Assembly: GCA_963693315.1 (NCBI GenBank)
Contig: OY856186.1
Span: forward strand, 459,171,360-459,235,359
Direction of reading: 5' to 3'
Origin: Diogma glabrata
Taxonomy: Eukaryota; Arthropoda; Insecta; Diptera; Cylindrotomidae
Length of the DNA stretch: 64,000 nt
Below the pieces are notes generated by a model. It ran no database searches, was not told the origin of the DNA, and saw nothing but the letters and a program-made list of their open reading frames with translations. Each line of letters opens with the position of its first letter. The stretch's first letter is position 1. Shown here piece after piece: positions 31,455-44,923 of this stretch. Both the position numbers and the translations under genes were made by a program.

Positions 31455-33440
31455 ATAAAAAGAAAAATATTGGATTCATAAAAAGAACTCTGTTAATCGA
31501 TCCCAATATTTAAAGGCCAATAACATATCAAACCAGATAATTGAAAACGAAAAAGCAGAGATTGACAGAGCGAAAGCGGCAAAACTTTCGAGTATGTCGA
31601 TTTCTGACAAAAGTTTTAACAGTGCCATTAATTCTTTAAATTCTGGTACTAAATCTTCTATCCCTCCTATCATTGATGGTGACTCAATCGTTATTGACCC
31701 TGCAAGGAAAGCTACATTGTTTGCGGAACGCTTTGCTTCAAATTCGACAGTTTTAGAAACTCCTAAAGAAATACCCCAAATCCAGTCTTCAGGAGTTAAT
31801 ATGAAACAATTACATTTCAAACACAAAGTTGTCGAAAAACTTTTAAGAGGGTTAAACAACAACAAAGCCTCTGATCTGGACAACATTCTTTCTGTTATTC
31901 TAAAAACATTTTCAAAAGAACTTGCACCAACTCTCACCAAAATATTCTATAAATCCTATAAATCTGGTACTTTTCCATCCTGCTGGAAGTTGGCCAATGT
32001 CCAACCTGTCCCAAAAAAAGGAACGAAATGTGATATTTCAAATTATAGACCAATAGCCTTACTCCCGTCCTATCTAAAATATACGAGCACTATATTGATT
32101 CACACATATCCAAATTTTTGGAATACAACCATTTGATATCTGACAGCCAATACGGTTTTAGAAACAAAAGATCAACAACCGATGTATTGAACTATGTGGC
32201 ACATCTTTGGAATAGCATACTTGAGAGAGGTGGTGAAACGTACGTGATCGCATTAGACATTTCAAAAGCATTTGATCGAATCTGGCATGCCAACTTGATC
32301 AACAAGCTGGTTGCGTACGGGTTTCATCCCGCAGTCGTGAAGTTGATTCAAAATTTTCTGTCTAACCGATACATCTCAGTATCTTTAAATGGTTTTTCTT
32401 CTGAGTCTAAATTAATAAACGCTGGTGTACCCCAAGGCTCAGTTTTATCTCCCACTTTATTTTTAATTTATATCAACGAACTGTTGCAGATCACCAGTAA
32501 CCCAATAAATGGTTTTGCAGATGATAGTACACTGCACAAGTCATTCGTCCCCCTATCTTCAAAGGGTAAAATGCATGAACGAATAAATCCCGCGCGGAGA
32601 GACGCTGCCATAAATGTAAACGAGGACCTAAAAAAAGTAGCCGATTGGGGTGACAAAAATTTGGTCTATTTTAATTCCACCAAAACACAGCTGTTGATCG
32701 TTTCCAGATCAAAGACCGAGTTTCTCAACGATATTTCAATTAATATGTGTGACGACCAAATAGATGAATGTGAAAGCATTCGTTTACTGGGAGTCACAAT
32801 TTCCAATAACTTATTCTGGAAAGATCATATAATGGCCAATATGTCAATAAAACTCGGACTCGGATGGTCAATAAAACTCCTCAATAGATGTAAAAAATAT
32901 TTTACTTCGCATCAATCAATCCACATTTATAAGTCCTATATTCGTCCTTGTATGGAGTATTGTTGTCAAGTTAGGGGCGCTGCATCTGTTACCATCCTGG
33001 CTTTTTTGGACTTTGTTCAAAATCGTACTATACGAATTGTTGGTGATTGAGATTTAACATTAAATCTTGATTCCCTACAACATCGTCGCACTGTTGCTGA
33101 TCTTGTTGTTTTTTATAAATATCGTCACCAGCAGTGCTCGGATGAAATCAGGTCTATAATGCATCAGATATATGTTTTTCCCCGTTTAACTCGTCAATCG
33201 GTTTGTGCAAACAGTCGAGATTACTCACTGTCATAGTAATAAAATGCACAGGGATTTCTTTGTGTGTACATCGTACAAATGGAATGCTTTGCCCGAATCA
33301 ATACTCTCGAGTGCCTTCATTCCACAAAGATTTAAACAAAGCGTCCACCAACACCCTAAGACGCATGTTCTTGTGAGACCTAGGTCTTAAAAGGTATCTA
33401 TGTGTTGTTGTGACACATTTTATAATTCCTACTACACAAC
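31455..33440 (+). pseudogene. 5'-truncated LINE, reverse transcriptase (CR1/Jockey-like), copy 2
   Basis: Open from about 31455. Linker (NKASDLDNI), thumb/finger motifs (VQPVPKKGTK, ISNYRPIALLPSYLK), a frameshifted stretch near 32075-32120, then LISDSQYGFRNKRSTTDVL, ALDISKAFDRIWH (first Asp), INAGVPQGSVLSPTLFLIYI and GFADDSTLHK (catalytic FADD). After VGD at 33047 a stop (TGA) and a later frameshift near 33205 lead into TVEITHCHSNKMHRDFFV and RFKQSVHQHP, the same C terminus as the fragment at 6.8 kb. The endonuclease is missing (5' truncation). Placement in CR1/Jockey is inferred from motif style. Confidence 0.88.
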
Positions 33441-33451
33441 ACTTTTTATTT

Positions 33452-36400
33452 TAAAAATATTGCGACGCTGATGCATAGGCTGACTTCACCACAGCTCTGG
33501 AAACATAGTGTTCTGGATATATAATGAGCTAATATCCATAAAACGCTTTAATTAAAAGCTAACCAATATTATGGACTTCGTAGTTCTAATAATAAAAATA
33601 TTAAAGCAGGCAGTAGTATCCCAACAAACATAAATTCTGTTGTACGAGAAAAAGTAAAAAAAATTTTTTTTACCGGAAGTGACAAAGCGGAAGTTAGGAT
33701 GCAGAACTGTTGTAAACCGTACTAAATGTGTATTTTTAAACTTGTTGAATGAACTACTTGAAGTGATAATAATAATATATTAAAACAATTCGTCTTATAC
33801 ACTTCAAAATTTTTTATTTAAATATCCTAATATTTTCAAACTCTAAGAGTCCTTCCTCTGGGATAATTGTTTCTAAACTGAAAATGTGTATGTACCAAAT
33901 TTCATCCAACTCGATTATCAGGTACAGAAGTTATTGAGCTTCCAAAATAACAGGTGCTTGGAGGACCCCCTACCACTTTGTTCACTATCGCTAAAAAAAC
34001 TAATCAGTTCCTTGCCATACTTATTTGCATCTTTTTGAAAAGTGTAATCAAAATTACTTAACGAACGAATGTTGTGTGCTTCCAACAAACGTTGAAACAA
34101 TAAACAGGTGTTCGGGAGGACCCCACCACTTATCCCAATATTGTCCAAAAACTAGTCAATTCTTTGTCAATAAAGTCTTTATCTTTTTTCAAAGTGCCAT
34201 TAAAATTGATTAATGAATGAAATCTGTATGCTCCCAACAAACTCTAAAAACCAAGTGTGAAAAGTCAGCAGTTGTATGGTAGATCCCCCGCCACTTTGAT
34301 CAATGTGTTCCAAAAGATGATAATTATCTTCTTACACTAATTGAAACCATTCCATAAGTTTTATCATAATCACTTCATTATTGTAGGCTGTAGTGTGCAT
34401 AAAGATATTGAAAAAACTGCCAACAATTAAAAAAAAATTTTTTTACCGGAAGTAAAAAACCGGAAGTTGGGATGCAGAATTTTTGTGAATCATACTAAAT
34501 GCTTATGTACAAAGTTTCATCCAATTCGCTTATCAGGTACAGATGTTATTGAGCTTTAAAAAAAAACAGGTGTATGGGACACCCCCCACCACTTTGTTCA
34601 CTATCGCTCAAAAACTAATCAGTTCTTTGCCATACATGTTTGCATTTTTTTCCAAAGTGTCATCAAAATTGGTTCACGAACGAATGCTGTGTGCTCCCAA
34701 CAAACATTGAAAAAATGCTGACACAGTAAACAGGTGTTCGGGAGACCCCGTACCACTTATCCCAATATTGTCCAAAAACTAATCAGTTCCTTGTCATTTA
34801 AGTCTTCATCTTTTTCCAAAGTGTCATTAGAATTGATTAATGAATGAATTCTGTATGCTCCCAACAAACTTTAAAAACAAAGTGTGAAAAGTCAGCAGTT
34901 GTATGGTAGACCCCCCGCCACTTTGATCAATGTGTCCTAAAAGATAATAATTATCTTCTTACACTAATTGGAACCCTATTCCATAAGTTTCATCATAATC
35001 GCTTCATTATTATAGGCTGTAGTGTGCATAAAGACACTGAAAAAACTTTAAAAAAGTACAAAAAAATTTTTTTTACCGGAAGTAAAAAACCGGAAATTGG
35101 GATGCAGAACTATTGTAAACCGTACTACATACTCATGTACCAAGTTTGATCCAATTCGCTTATCAGGTACAGAAGTTATAGAGCTTTCAAAAAAACAGGT
35201 GCTCTAGGGACCCCCCACCACTTTGTTCACTATCGCTCAAAAACTAATCAGTTCTTTGCCATACATGTTTGCATCTTTTTCCAAAGTGTCATCAAAATTC
35301 GTTCACGAACGAATGCTGTGTGCTCCCAACAAACAATGAAAAAAGTGTGACACATTAAACAGGTGTTCGGAAGGACCCCCACCACTTATTCCAATATTAT
35401 CCAAAAACTAATCAGTTCTTTGTTGCTTAAGTCTCCATCTTTTTCTAAAGTGTCATTAAAATAAATTAATGAATGAAGTCTGTATGCTCCCAACAAACTT
35501 TAAAAACAAAGTGTGAAAAATCAGCATTTGTATGGTAGACCCCCCACCACTTTGATCAATGTGTCCCAAAACATGATAATTATCTTCTCACACTAATTGG
35601 AACCCTATTCCATAAGTTTCATCATAATCACTTCATTATTGTAGGCTGTAGTGTGCATAAAGACACTGAAAAAACTTCAAAAAAGTACAAAAAAAATTTG
35701 TTTACCGGAAGTGAAAAACCGGAAGTTGGGATGCAGAACTATTTAAAACCCTACTACATACTCATGTACCAAGTTTCATTTAATTCGCTTATCAGGTACA
35801 GAAGTTATAGAGCTTTCAAAAAAACAGGTGCTCCAGGGACCCCCCACCACTTTGTTCACTATCGCTCAAAAACTAATCAGTTTTTTGTCATTCATGTTTG
35901 CGTCTTTTCCCAAAGTGTCATCAAAATTCATTCACGAATGAATGTTTTATGCTCCCAACAAACATAAAAACTTTGTGGAAAAAACCTCCTGTTGTATGGT
36001 GGACCCCCCAACCCTTTATCCAATGTGCTCCAAAAGCTGATAAAATTTTTCTCATGTTATTTAAAAGCTTTTCGCAACGTTTCATGAAAATCGATCGGTA
36101 ATTGTTGGCTACAGTAGGGATAAACACTTGAAAAAAAAACTTTTTAACCGGAAGTGACAAACCGGAAGTTGGTATGCAGAAATATTGGAAACAGTACTAA
36201 AACCTTATATACTAAGTTTCAATAAGATCATAGCCCGGGATCAGAAGTTATTCAAGATTTAAACTTAGAGGTGTTCGGGAGACCCCCCGCCATTTTGTCC
36301 AAATTTGAAATGAATCCAGATCTTCCATTTTCAAGTGAACCTGTATCATTTGCCAAAGTTTCATCAAGATCCTATGTAGAAAACTCACAATTTTTCAGTG

Positions 36401-39400
36401 AAACATTAGCAGAGTGGTTAACCCGTTTAAAAATATTGCGACGCTGATGCATAGGCTGACTTCACCACAGCTCTGGAAACATAGTGTTCTGGATATATAA
36501 TGAGCTAATATCCATAAAATACTTTAATTAAAAGTTAACCAATATTATGGACTTCGTAGTTCTAATAATAAAAATATTAAAGCAGGCAGTAGTATCCCAA
36601 CAAACATAAATTCTGTTGTACGAGAAAAAGTAAAAAAATTTTTATCGGAAGTGAAAAAGCAGAAGTAAGGATGCAGAACTGTTGTAAACCGTACTAAATG
36701 TGTATGTACCAAATTTCATCCAACTCGATTATTAAGTACAGAAGTTATTGAGCTTCCAAAATAATAGGTGCTTGGAGGACCCCCTACCACTTTGTTCACT
36801 ATCGCTAAAAAAAACTAATCAGTTCCTTGCCATACATATTTGCATCTTTTTGCAAAGTGTAATCAAAATTACTTAACGATCGAATGTTGTATGCTTCCAA
36901 CAAACATTGAAACAATAAACAGGTGTTCGGGAGGACCCCACCACTTATCCCAATATTGTCCAAAAACTAGTCAATTCTTTGTCAATAAAGTCTTTATCTT
37001 TTTTCAAAGTGCCATTAAAATTGATTAATGAATGAAATCTGTATGCTCCCAACAAACTTTAAAAACAAAGTGTGATAAGTCAGCAGTTGTATGGTAGATC
37101 CCCCGCCACTTTGATCAATGTGTCCTAAGAGATGATAATTATCTTCTTACAGTAATTGAAACCTTTCCATAAGTTTCATCATAATCACTTCAGTATTGTA
37201 GGCTGTAGTGTGCATAAAGATACTGAAAAAACTGCCAACAATTAAAAATAAAATTTTTTACCGGAAGTAAAAAACCGGAAGTTGGGATGCAGAATTTTTG
37301 TAAATCATACTAAATGCTTATAAACAAAGTTTCATCCAATTCGTTTATCAGGTACAGATGTTATTGAGCTTTAAAAAAAACAGGTGTATGGGACACCCCC
37401 CACCACTTTGTTCACTATCGCTCAAAAACTAATCTTTGCATTTTTTTCCAAAGTGTCATCAAAATTGGTTCACGAACGAATGCTGTGTGCTCCCAACAAA
37501 CATTGAAAAAATGATTACACAGTAAACAGGTGTTCGGGAGACCCCGTACCACTTATCCCAATATTGTCCAAAAACTAATCAGTTCCTTGTCATTTAAGTT
37601 TCCATCTTTTTCCAAAGTGTCATTAGAATTGATTAATGAATGAAGTCTGTATGCTCCCAACAAACTTTAAAAACAAAGTGTGAAAAGTCAGCAGTTGTAT
37701 GGTAGACCCCTGCCACTTTGATCAATGTGTCCTAAAAGATGATAATTATCTTCTTACACTAATTGGAACCCTATTCCATAAGTTTCATCATAATCGCTTC
37801 ATTATTATAGGCTGTAGTGTGCATAAAGACACTGAAAAAACTTCAAAAAAGTACAAAAAAAATTTTTTACCGGAAGTAAAAAAACCGGAAGTTGGGATGC
37901 AGAACTATTTTAAACCGTACTACATACTCAGGTACCAAGTTTCATCCAATTCGCTTATCAGGTACAGAAGCTATAGATCTTTCAAAAAAACAGGTGCTCC
38001 AGGGACCCCCCACCACTTTGTTCACTATCGCTCAAAAACTAATCAGTTCTTTGCCATACATGTTTGCATCTTTTTCCAAAGTGTCATCAAAATTCGATAA
38101 CGAACGAATGCTGTGTGCTCCCAACAAACATTGAAAAAAGTGTGACACATTAAACAGGTGTTCGGGAGGACCCCCACCACTTATTCCAATATTATCTAAA
38201 AACTAATCAGTTCTTTGTTACTTAAGTCTCCATCTTTTTCCAAAGTGTCATTAAAATAAATTAATGAACGAAGTCTGTATGCTCCCAACCATCTTAAAAA
38301 ACAAAGCGTGAAAAGTCAGCATTTGTATGGTAGACCCCCCACCACTTTGATCAATGTGTCCCAAAACATGATAATTATCTTTTCACACTTATTGGAACCC
38401 TATTCCATAAGTTTCATCATAATCACTTCATTATTGTAGGCTGTAGTGTGCATAAAGACACTGAAAAAACTTCAAAAAAGTACAAAAAAAATTTTTTTAC
38501 CGGAAGTGAAAAACCGAAAGTTGGGATGCAGAACTATTGTAAACCGTACTACATACTCATGTACCAAGTTTGATCCAATTCGCTTATCAGGTACAGAAGT
38601 TATAGAGCTTTCAAAAAACAGGTGCTCCAGGGACCCCCCACCACTTTGTTCACTATCGCTCAAAAACTAATCAGTTATTTGCCATACATGTTTGCATCTT
38701 TTTCCAAAGTGTCATCATAATTCGATAACGAACGAATGCTGTGTGCTCCCAACAAACATTGAAAAAAGTGTGACACATTAAACAGGTGTTCGGGAGGACC
38801 CCCACCACTTATTCCAATATTATCCAAAAACTAATCAGTTCTTTGTTACTTAAGTCTCCATCTTTTTCTAAAGTTTCATTAAAATAAATTAATGAATGAA
38901 GTCTGTATGCTCCCAACAAACTTTAAAAACAAAGTGTGAAAAGTCAGCATTTGTATGGTAGACCCCCCACCACTTTGATCAATATGTCCCAAAACATGAT
39001 AATTATCTTTTCACACTAATTGGAACCCTATTCCATAAGTTTCATCATAATCACTTCATTATTATGGGCTGTAGTGTGCATAAAGACACTGAAAAAACTT
39101 CAAAAAAGTACAAAAAAATTTTTTTTACCGGAAGTGAAAAACCGGAAGTTGGGATGCAGAACTATTGTAAACCGTACTACTTACTCATGTACCAAGTTTC
39201 ATCTAATTCGCTTATCAGGGACAGAAGTTATAGAGCTTTCAAAAAAGCAGGTGCTCCAGGGACCCCCACCACTTTGTTCACTATCGCTCAAAAACTAATC
39301 AGTTCTTTGTCATACATGTTTGCGTCTTTTTCCAAAGTGTCATCAAAATTCATTCACGAATGAATGTTTTATGCTCCCAACAAACTTAAAAACTTTGTGG

Positions 39401-39850
39401 AAAAAACCACCTGTTGTATGGTGGACCCCCCAACCCTTTATCCAATGTGCTCCAAAAGCTGATAAAATCTTTATCATATTATTTAAAAGCTTTTCGCAAC
39501 GTTTCATGAAAATCGATCGGTAATTGTAGGCTACAGTAGGGATAAACACTTGAAAAAAAAACTTTTTAACCGGAAGTGACAAACCGGAAGTTGGTATGCA
39601 GAAATATTGGAAACAGTACTAAAACCTTATATACTAAGTTTCAATAAGATCATAACCCGGGATCAGAAGTTATTGAAGATTTAAACTTAGAGGTGTTCGG
39701 GAGACCCCCCGCCATTTTGTCCAAATTTGAAATGAATCCAGATCTTCCATTTTCAAGTGAACCTGTATCATTTGCCAAAGTTTCATCAAGATCCTATGCA
39801 GAAAACTCACCCAACCACCCACCCACCCACCCACCCACCCACACACAGAC
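33452..39850 (+). repeat. Two-level tandem array: ~615-635 bp units inside two ~3 kb blocks
   Basis: Block A (33452-36426) and block B (36427 to about 39850) begin with the same TTAAAAATATTGCGACGCTG and end with the same variant unit. Each is made of units carrying ACCGGAAGT...CCGGAAGTT then GATGCAGAA; unit marks are near 33674, 34443, 35078, 35703 and 36148 in A, and 36645, 37259, 37868, 38498, 39126 and 39570 in B. B thus has one more unit. Each unit holds about three diverged ~200-bp subrepeats with GACCCCCCACCACTTTG, ACTAATCAGTTCTTTG, CCAAAGTGTCATCAAAATT and TGCTCCCAACAAAC. Frames inside the array (60-130 codons) repeat with the units and are judged non-coding. Block B ends in a CCCA-rich simple repeat (39810-39842). 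Confidence 0.9.
33734..33881. mobile_element. 148-bp insertion unique to array block A
   Basis: Block B runs ACTAAATGTGTATGTACC without a break. In block A the same place is split, with AAATGTGTAT duplicated at 33724-33733 and 33882-33891. The insert has inverted TTGAAGTG / CACTTCAA blocks. A small transposon with a 10-bp target duplication, family unknown. Confidence 0.65.
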
Positions 39851-39986
39851 GTACACCAACATTTTTTTTGGCTATTTAGATAGAGGATGGTCCAAAACAA
39901 AAGATAAAATAAAATTTGGGGTATGTAAGATTTTTTTTTTTCACGATAGATTGCATTACTTCACACAATTTAAAATTGTGGTGAAG
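39851..39986. other. Junction between tandem array and Mag-like gypsy
   Basis: No gene. It contains ACAATTTAAAATTGT (about 39965), a small palindrome just before the gag fragment begins. Confidence 0.4.
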
Positions 39987-42900
39987 TAAAAATTAGCAAC
40001 GAATTGTAATTTTGGTGATAAATTAAAGGCTATTTTATGCGACAAATTTGTTACTGGATTAGTCGCGTGGCCCATTGCAGATCGGGTGATGGAAGAGGAG
40101 ACAGATTTGGATTTAAATGACATTTATAATGTGGCTATTAAAAAAGAAACTAGTTTAAATATTGGAAAACTAGATATGGACATAAACAAAATTAGTTTTA
40201 ATTACAAACCAAAGACAGCTGTGAATAAAAATTTTAATAAATCTAAAAGTGACAATTATAAGGAAGCTAATAAAAATTCAAATTCAAGTGCTTTGTGTTT
40301 TGCTTGTGGAAAAGGGAATCATGCATTTGCTTTCTGCAGATTCAAAAGACAGTTTTGTGATTTATGTGGAAAAAAAGGTCACGTTAGAGCTATGTGCGAT
40401 ACTGTAAACAAACGAGATAAAAATGTGCGACAAAATAAAGCGGATAACAGTCAGCGACAAAATTATTTAGAACTTTTTAATGTTGATGAGGACAATGACC
40501 CAATTATTGTTGAGAACAAGCCATTTTTTTTAAATGTGTTAATTAATAATGTACGGGTGGAAATGGAAATTGACTCAGGGTCTTCAGTAATGTTGGTTTC
40601 TGAACAGTTTTTCAATGAACATTGAAAATTTCAGAAAATTTGGTTAAGCCGAACAGAAAATTAAAAAGTTACGATGGTGCATTTATAAATCCAATTGGTT
40701 ATTTTGTGGCGAGTTTTAAATTTGAAGACATTGCATGTCAAAATAGTGTTGTTGTTGTACGTGATGGCGGAAGACAATTTCTTGGTCGTGATTTGGCATA
40801 ACATTTTCAAAAAACAAATTAGAAAATTTGAATAGTGAGTTGGATAATAAAATTTTAACAATAGACAACAGTCCTGAAAAAAAAATTAAGTGATATAATT
40901 TCTAAACACAGCGAATTATTTTTATTAAACCAGTTTTTTGTAAACCACGACCGAGGAACAGGTGCATTTAGAAAAAAAGTAAATAATGAATTAGATCGTT
41001 TGCAAATGACCAGCGAATGGGGAACACCTTTAGTGCCCATTCTTAAGAAAAACGGCGATATCCGAGTTTGTGCAGACTATCGTATAACAGTAAACAAATT
41101 TTTAAAGGATGTAAATTATCCGATTCCGCTTATTGATGATGTATTTGCTGCATTAGAGGGGGGAGAAAAATTTACCAAGCTTGATCTAAGTTCTGCATAC
41201 AATCAAATTGAGTTTGACGAAGATACAAAACATATATTATCGTGGAGTACTACAAAAGGAGTTTTTATTATTAATCGTCTACCTTTTGGAACTAAGCCTG
41301 CTACTTCAATTTTTCAGCAAATTATGGAAAAAAACTCTTCAAGGCTGTAAAGCTGTAGTATTATTGGATGATATTTTAATTACCGGGAAGTCAGATCAAG
41401 AACATCTAGCCAATTTAGAAGCGGTTTTTGAGCGTCTTAATGATGCTGGTTTTAAGTTAAGTAAGGGAAAATGTTCATTTTTCCAAACTGAGGCTCGCTA
41501 TTTAGATTATGTTATTGATTCAAGGGGACTTCACAAAGATGCCAATAAGATTAAGGCGATAGTCAATGCGCCAGTTCCAAAGGATATTACCCAGACAAGA
41601 GCATTTATTGGAATGATCCACTATTATGGTAAGTTTGTAGCAAACTTAGCCGATATTTTAAACCCATTATATAAATTATTGCTAAAGAATTCTGAATTTA
41701 TGTGGAATGCTGATTGTCAAAATTCTTTTGATCAAATTAAGAAAGTGATGACGTCCGATGCTTTTTTGGTTCACTTTAACCCATCATTGCCAGTAAAATT
41801 AATAACTGATGCTTCATTATATGGTGTGGGAGCAATTTTAGTTCACGTGCTTGCAAATGGAGAGGAAAAACCAATGCGTATGCTTCGCGAACACTTTCAA
41901 AACCAGAACACTTTCATAAAGGAGCCATCGCAATTTATTTTGGTGTAAAAAAATTTTCAAATTTCCTCATTCGTAGGCATTTTATTTTATGCACTGACCA
42001 CAAACCATTAGTAACTATTTTGGGACCAAAAAAAGGTATTCCGGAGATGGCAGCTGGACGGTTACAGCGGTGGTCCGTTTATTTATCTTCATACGATTTT
42101 ACAATTCAACATATTAAAGATGAGATAAATAAAAGAGCAGATTTGTAATCACGATTACCAATTTCTAATGATAATCAACAAATTGATTCAGAAGATGAAG
42201 ATTTTTCATATTTAAATTTTATTAATATCGAAACCGATAATTTAGTAGATGTAACAAAAATTAGAATTGCATCACGTAAAGATAACATCTTAAGTAAAGT
42301 AATAAACTATCTTCGATTTGGATGGCCAAATAATAATTCAGATGATTTACTAAAACCATTTTTTATACGCAGAGATGAACTTTCTTTGGAAAATGATGTT
42401 GTAATGTGGGGGTACAGAATTGCCGTTCCTACACAATTTCGTCGAAATATGCTTGATGAACTTCATACTACACATCTTGGTATGGGTAAGATGAAAGCAT
42501 TAGCGCGTACATATTTTTGGTGGTCAAAGCTTAATACGGACATCGAAAAATTAGTAAATTCTTGTGAGATCTGTCTGAAATCCAGACCAGAGGAGCAAAA
42601 AACTCCATTAACACCATGGAATCAAACCATTTATGTTTTTCAACGCATACATATAGATTTTTGCGGTCCTATTCGTGGAAAATATTTTTTGATCATATTG
42701 GATTCATATTCCAAATGAGTCGAGGTCTATATGATGAGTTCGTGTAATGCTAATGAAACAATAGAAAGATTGAGGGATTGTTTTGCTCGCTATGATGTCC
42801 CCAAAACTATTGTATCAGATAATGGTGGACAGTTAACTTCAGCTGATTACGAAAATTTTTGTAAAATAAATGGAATAAATTTTGTTTTTACTACTCCATA

Positions 42901-43660
42901 TTCTCCAGCTTTAAATGGCGCTGCTGAGAATGCCGTTAAAACATTTAAATCTGGTTTGATTAAGGCGTTAAAGGATCCAAATAATAAAGATGTATGTCTA
43001 GCAACACTCATGAACAGACAACTATATTATTATCGTCGCACGGAACACTCAACTACAAAAGAGAGTACATGCAAGAAAATGTTTTATAGGGCAAGTAAGA
43101 TGCGTTTCAATCAGTTATTGCCCAATGTTATTAAGGAGAAAAATATTGAGCGGCAAATTAAAAAATATGATAAACATACAAAGTCAAAATTTTTTTACGT
43201 TGGAGATGAGGTGATGGCTAGATATTATAGAATTCCTCTAAAGAAAAATGGGTTCTCTGCAGTTATCGTAAAATATTTCGGAAAGACTTTATTTTTGGTA
43301 GAGACCGAAGAAGGCTTTTTGTGGAAAAGGCATGCTAATCAACTCATGAAGAGGGACGTATCAAATAAACAAAGATTTGTTCAAAGAAGTTTAACCAATG
43401 AGCAGCAAGATGCGTCGGTTAATCAGGACACAACTAATGTTCAACAAAATTATGCCACGGAACCACCTGAAGAAGAAAGTAAAGATATTCATGTTGATCT
43501 TTCAAATGAACAAAGTGAAACAGAATTTGTAGCTCAACCTGAGCAAGTTCAGTTAAGACGATCAACAGGAGTAAGACGAAAAACAAAAAAAAAATATATA
43601 CAGAAGGGCAGTGTAATGTATAATACACGACATCTTTATTCTATTATTTGTAACTAAAGT
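39987..43660 (+). pseudogene. Decayed Ty3/gypsy element, Mag-like (gag end, protease, RT, RNase H, integrase)
   Basis: Gag C terminus with two zinc knuckles (CFACGKGNHAFAFC and CDLCGKKGHVRAMC), protease EIDSGSSVMLV, stop at 40623. RT follows from about 41000: TSEWGTPLVPILKKNGD, KLDLSSAYNQIEFD, a frameshift near 41330, then VVLLDDILI (catalytic LLDD). RNase H (LITDASLYGVGAILV, TDHKPL) is shifted near 41880 and stopped by TAA at 42146-42148. Integrase: HTTHLGMGKMK, CEICLKSRPE, IDFCGPI, a stop near 42716, then VSDNGGQLTS and NGAAENAVKTF (D,D,E kept). A C-terminal tail with an acidic region runs to 43657. The 5' end and LTRs were not found. Mag-like placement is inferred from the style of the RT and integrase blocks. 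Confidence 0.88.
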
Positions 43661-43861
43661 AAAAATTATCTTTGTTATTCCACTGTACTTAAAAACTAAT
43701 ATTGGACATCTATGTATCTTCCGTTTTGTCATTACAATAAAACTTAGTTGTTAATTTTCATTGTGTAAAAAAATTGCATTTTATTTAATTACGTAACTAT
43801 ATCATCATCGGTTATCTTACATTTTTGAGCTGAACTTACTCACGAATCAGATTTCACATAT
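43661..43861. other. 3' flank of the Mag-like element
   Basis: Contains ACAATAAAACTT near 43733 as a possible polyadenylation signal. It may include a piece of LTR, but no partner copy is available. Confidence 0.35.
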
Positions 43862-43869
43862 ATACGTAC

Positions 43870-44595
43870 TAAGGTTTCTCAAACGGGATCCCGGGGGTAA
43901 ATTTTCATCCCGTTTTCCTGGGATTTCATCCCGGGATTCCGGGCATCCCGCTAATTTTTATTAACATTTTTTTGTACTTTTTTCAAAGATATTAAAAGTT
44001 TTCTCACTCGAAAATCGAGTAGTTTTTAATTCTTTTCCCTCTGTAGTAATTAATTTCGTTCAAAATTAGGAAAATGTTTTTTTTGACACATATGGTATCA
44101 TGGTTTTTTTGACACATATAAACACAACAAATTAAAACCAATCAAACTTAAAATAGGTAGATTTTTCTGAGAAATCTACCTAAAACTTGCGCTTCATTTC
44201 TCTTAATTTATGTTTAATGGTTATCCTGGACGGATGGTTCAATGGATGGTTCAATGGACGTTTCGTCACGAAAATTCAGACAAAATTGAGTGATGGCCAT
44301 TGACAACCTAGTTTTTTGAAAAATTGTTTAAAAATTTACTATGAATTTATTTTTGTTTTGTTTTTATGTATTCTTTTTTATTTAATTTTTGAAGTTTTTA
44401 TAATTTAAAATAATGGAAATTTAAAAATCAATATCGCATTTTTTGTGCTGTTTTAATTTTACACATTTTTCTACCACCCAATTAGAAAAATCTAGCTTTT
44501 TAGTGTTTTCCGGGATTTCCCGGGATCCCGGGAATTTAATATTTTTTGTCCCGGCTTCCCGGGATTTGAATTTCTACGGGAAATGAGAAAGCCTA
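43870..44595. mobile_element. hAT-type MITE, 726 bp, with 8-bp target duplication
   Basis: ATACGTAC stands at 43862-43869 and again at 44596-44603. The ends are TAAGGTTTCTCAAACGGG and, on the other strand, TAGGCTTTCTCATTTCCCG. Eight-base duplications and TAGGG-like ends are the hAT signature. Both subterminal regions carry CCCGGGAT repeats in an otherwise AT-rich setting. No transposase. Confidence 0.88.
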
Positions 44596-44776
44596 ATACG
44601 TACGTTCTACCTTTAAATCTTCTTCTCACATAACGGTCTTCTTAGTAATTTTTCATTGGTCTATTCCTAAAATGGATGTTTATCACCATAACTTTTTTTT
44701 ATAATGTTTTAATAATGAATGAAATTCAAACCATAAAATGTTATGGCGAATTATTGAATTACAGAGAACTTATATA

Positions 44777-44921
44777 GTGTATTCTTTTCGGCTGTACCGA
44801 ACAAATTCCAACACCGATTTATCGAATTTTGTATTCTTTTGGAATGAATTTCAATACAAAAAAAATAATTCGGTGTTGGAACCGTACTGAAATTTGTTCG
44901 GTACAGCCGAAAAGAATACAC
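44777..44921. mobile_element. Palindromic TA-type MITE, 145 bp
   Basis: Inverted ends GTGTATTCTTTTCGGCTGTA then CCGAACAAAT on both strands, with a further shared CCAACACCGA inside, flanked by TA (44775-44776 and 44922-44923). Could fold into a near-complete hairpin. Confidence 0.8.
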
Positions 44922-44923
44922 TA

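Noticed and set aside
33452..39850. CRISPR-like or rDNA array
   Set aside because: Units are about 620 bp with internal 200-bp subrepeats and no regular spacers; no rRNA-like sequence; the genome is insect.
33918..39989. Many 60-133 codon frames in the tandem array
   Set aside because: They recur with the repeat unit in shifting frames and lack any domain, so they are by-products of the satellite.
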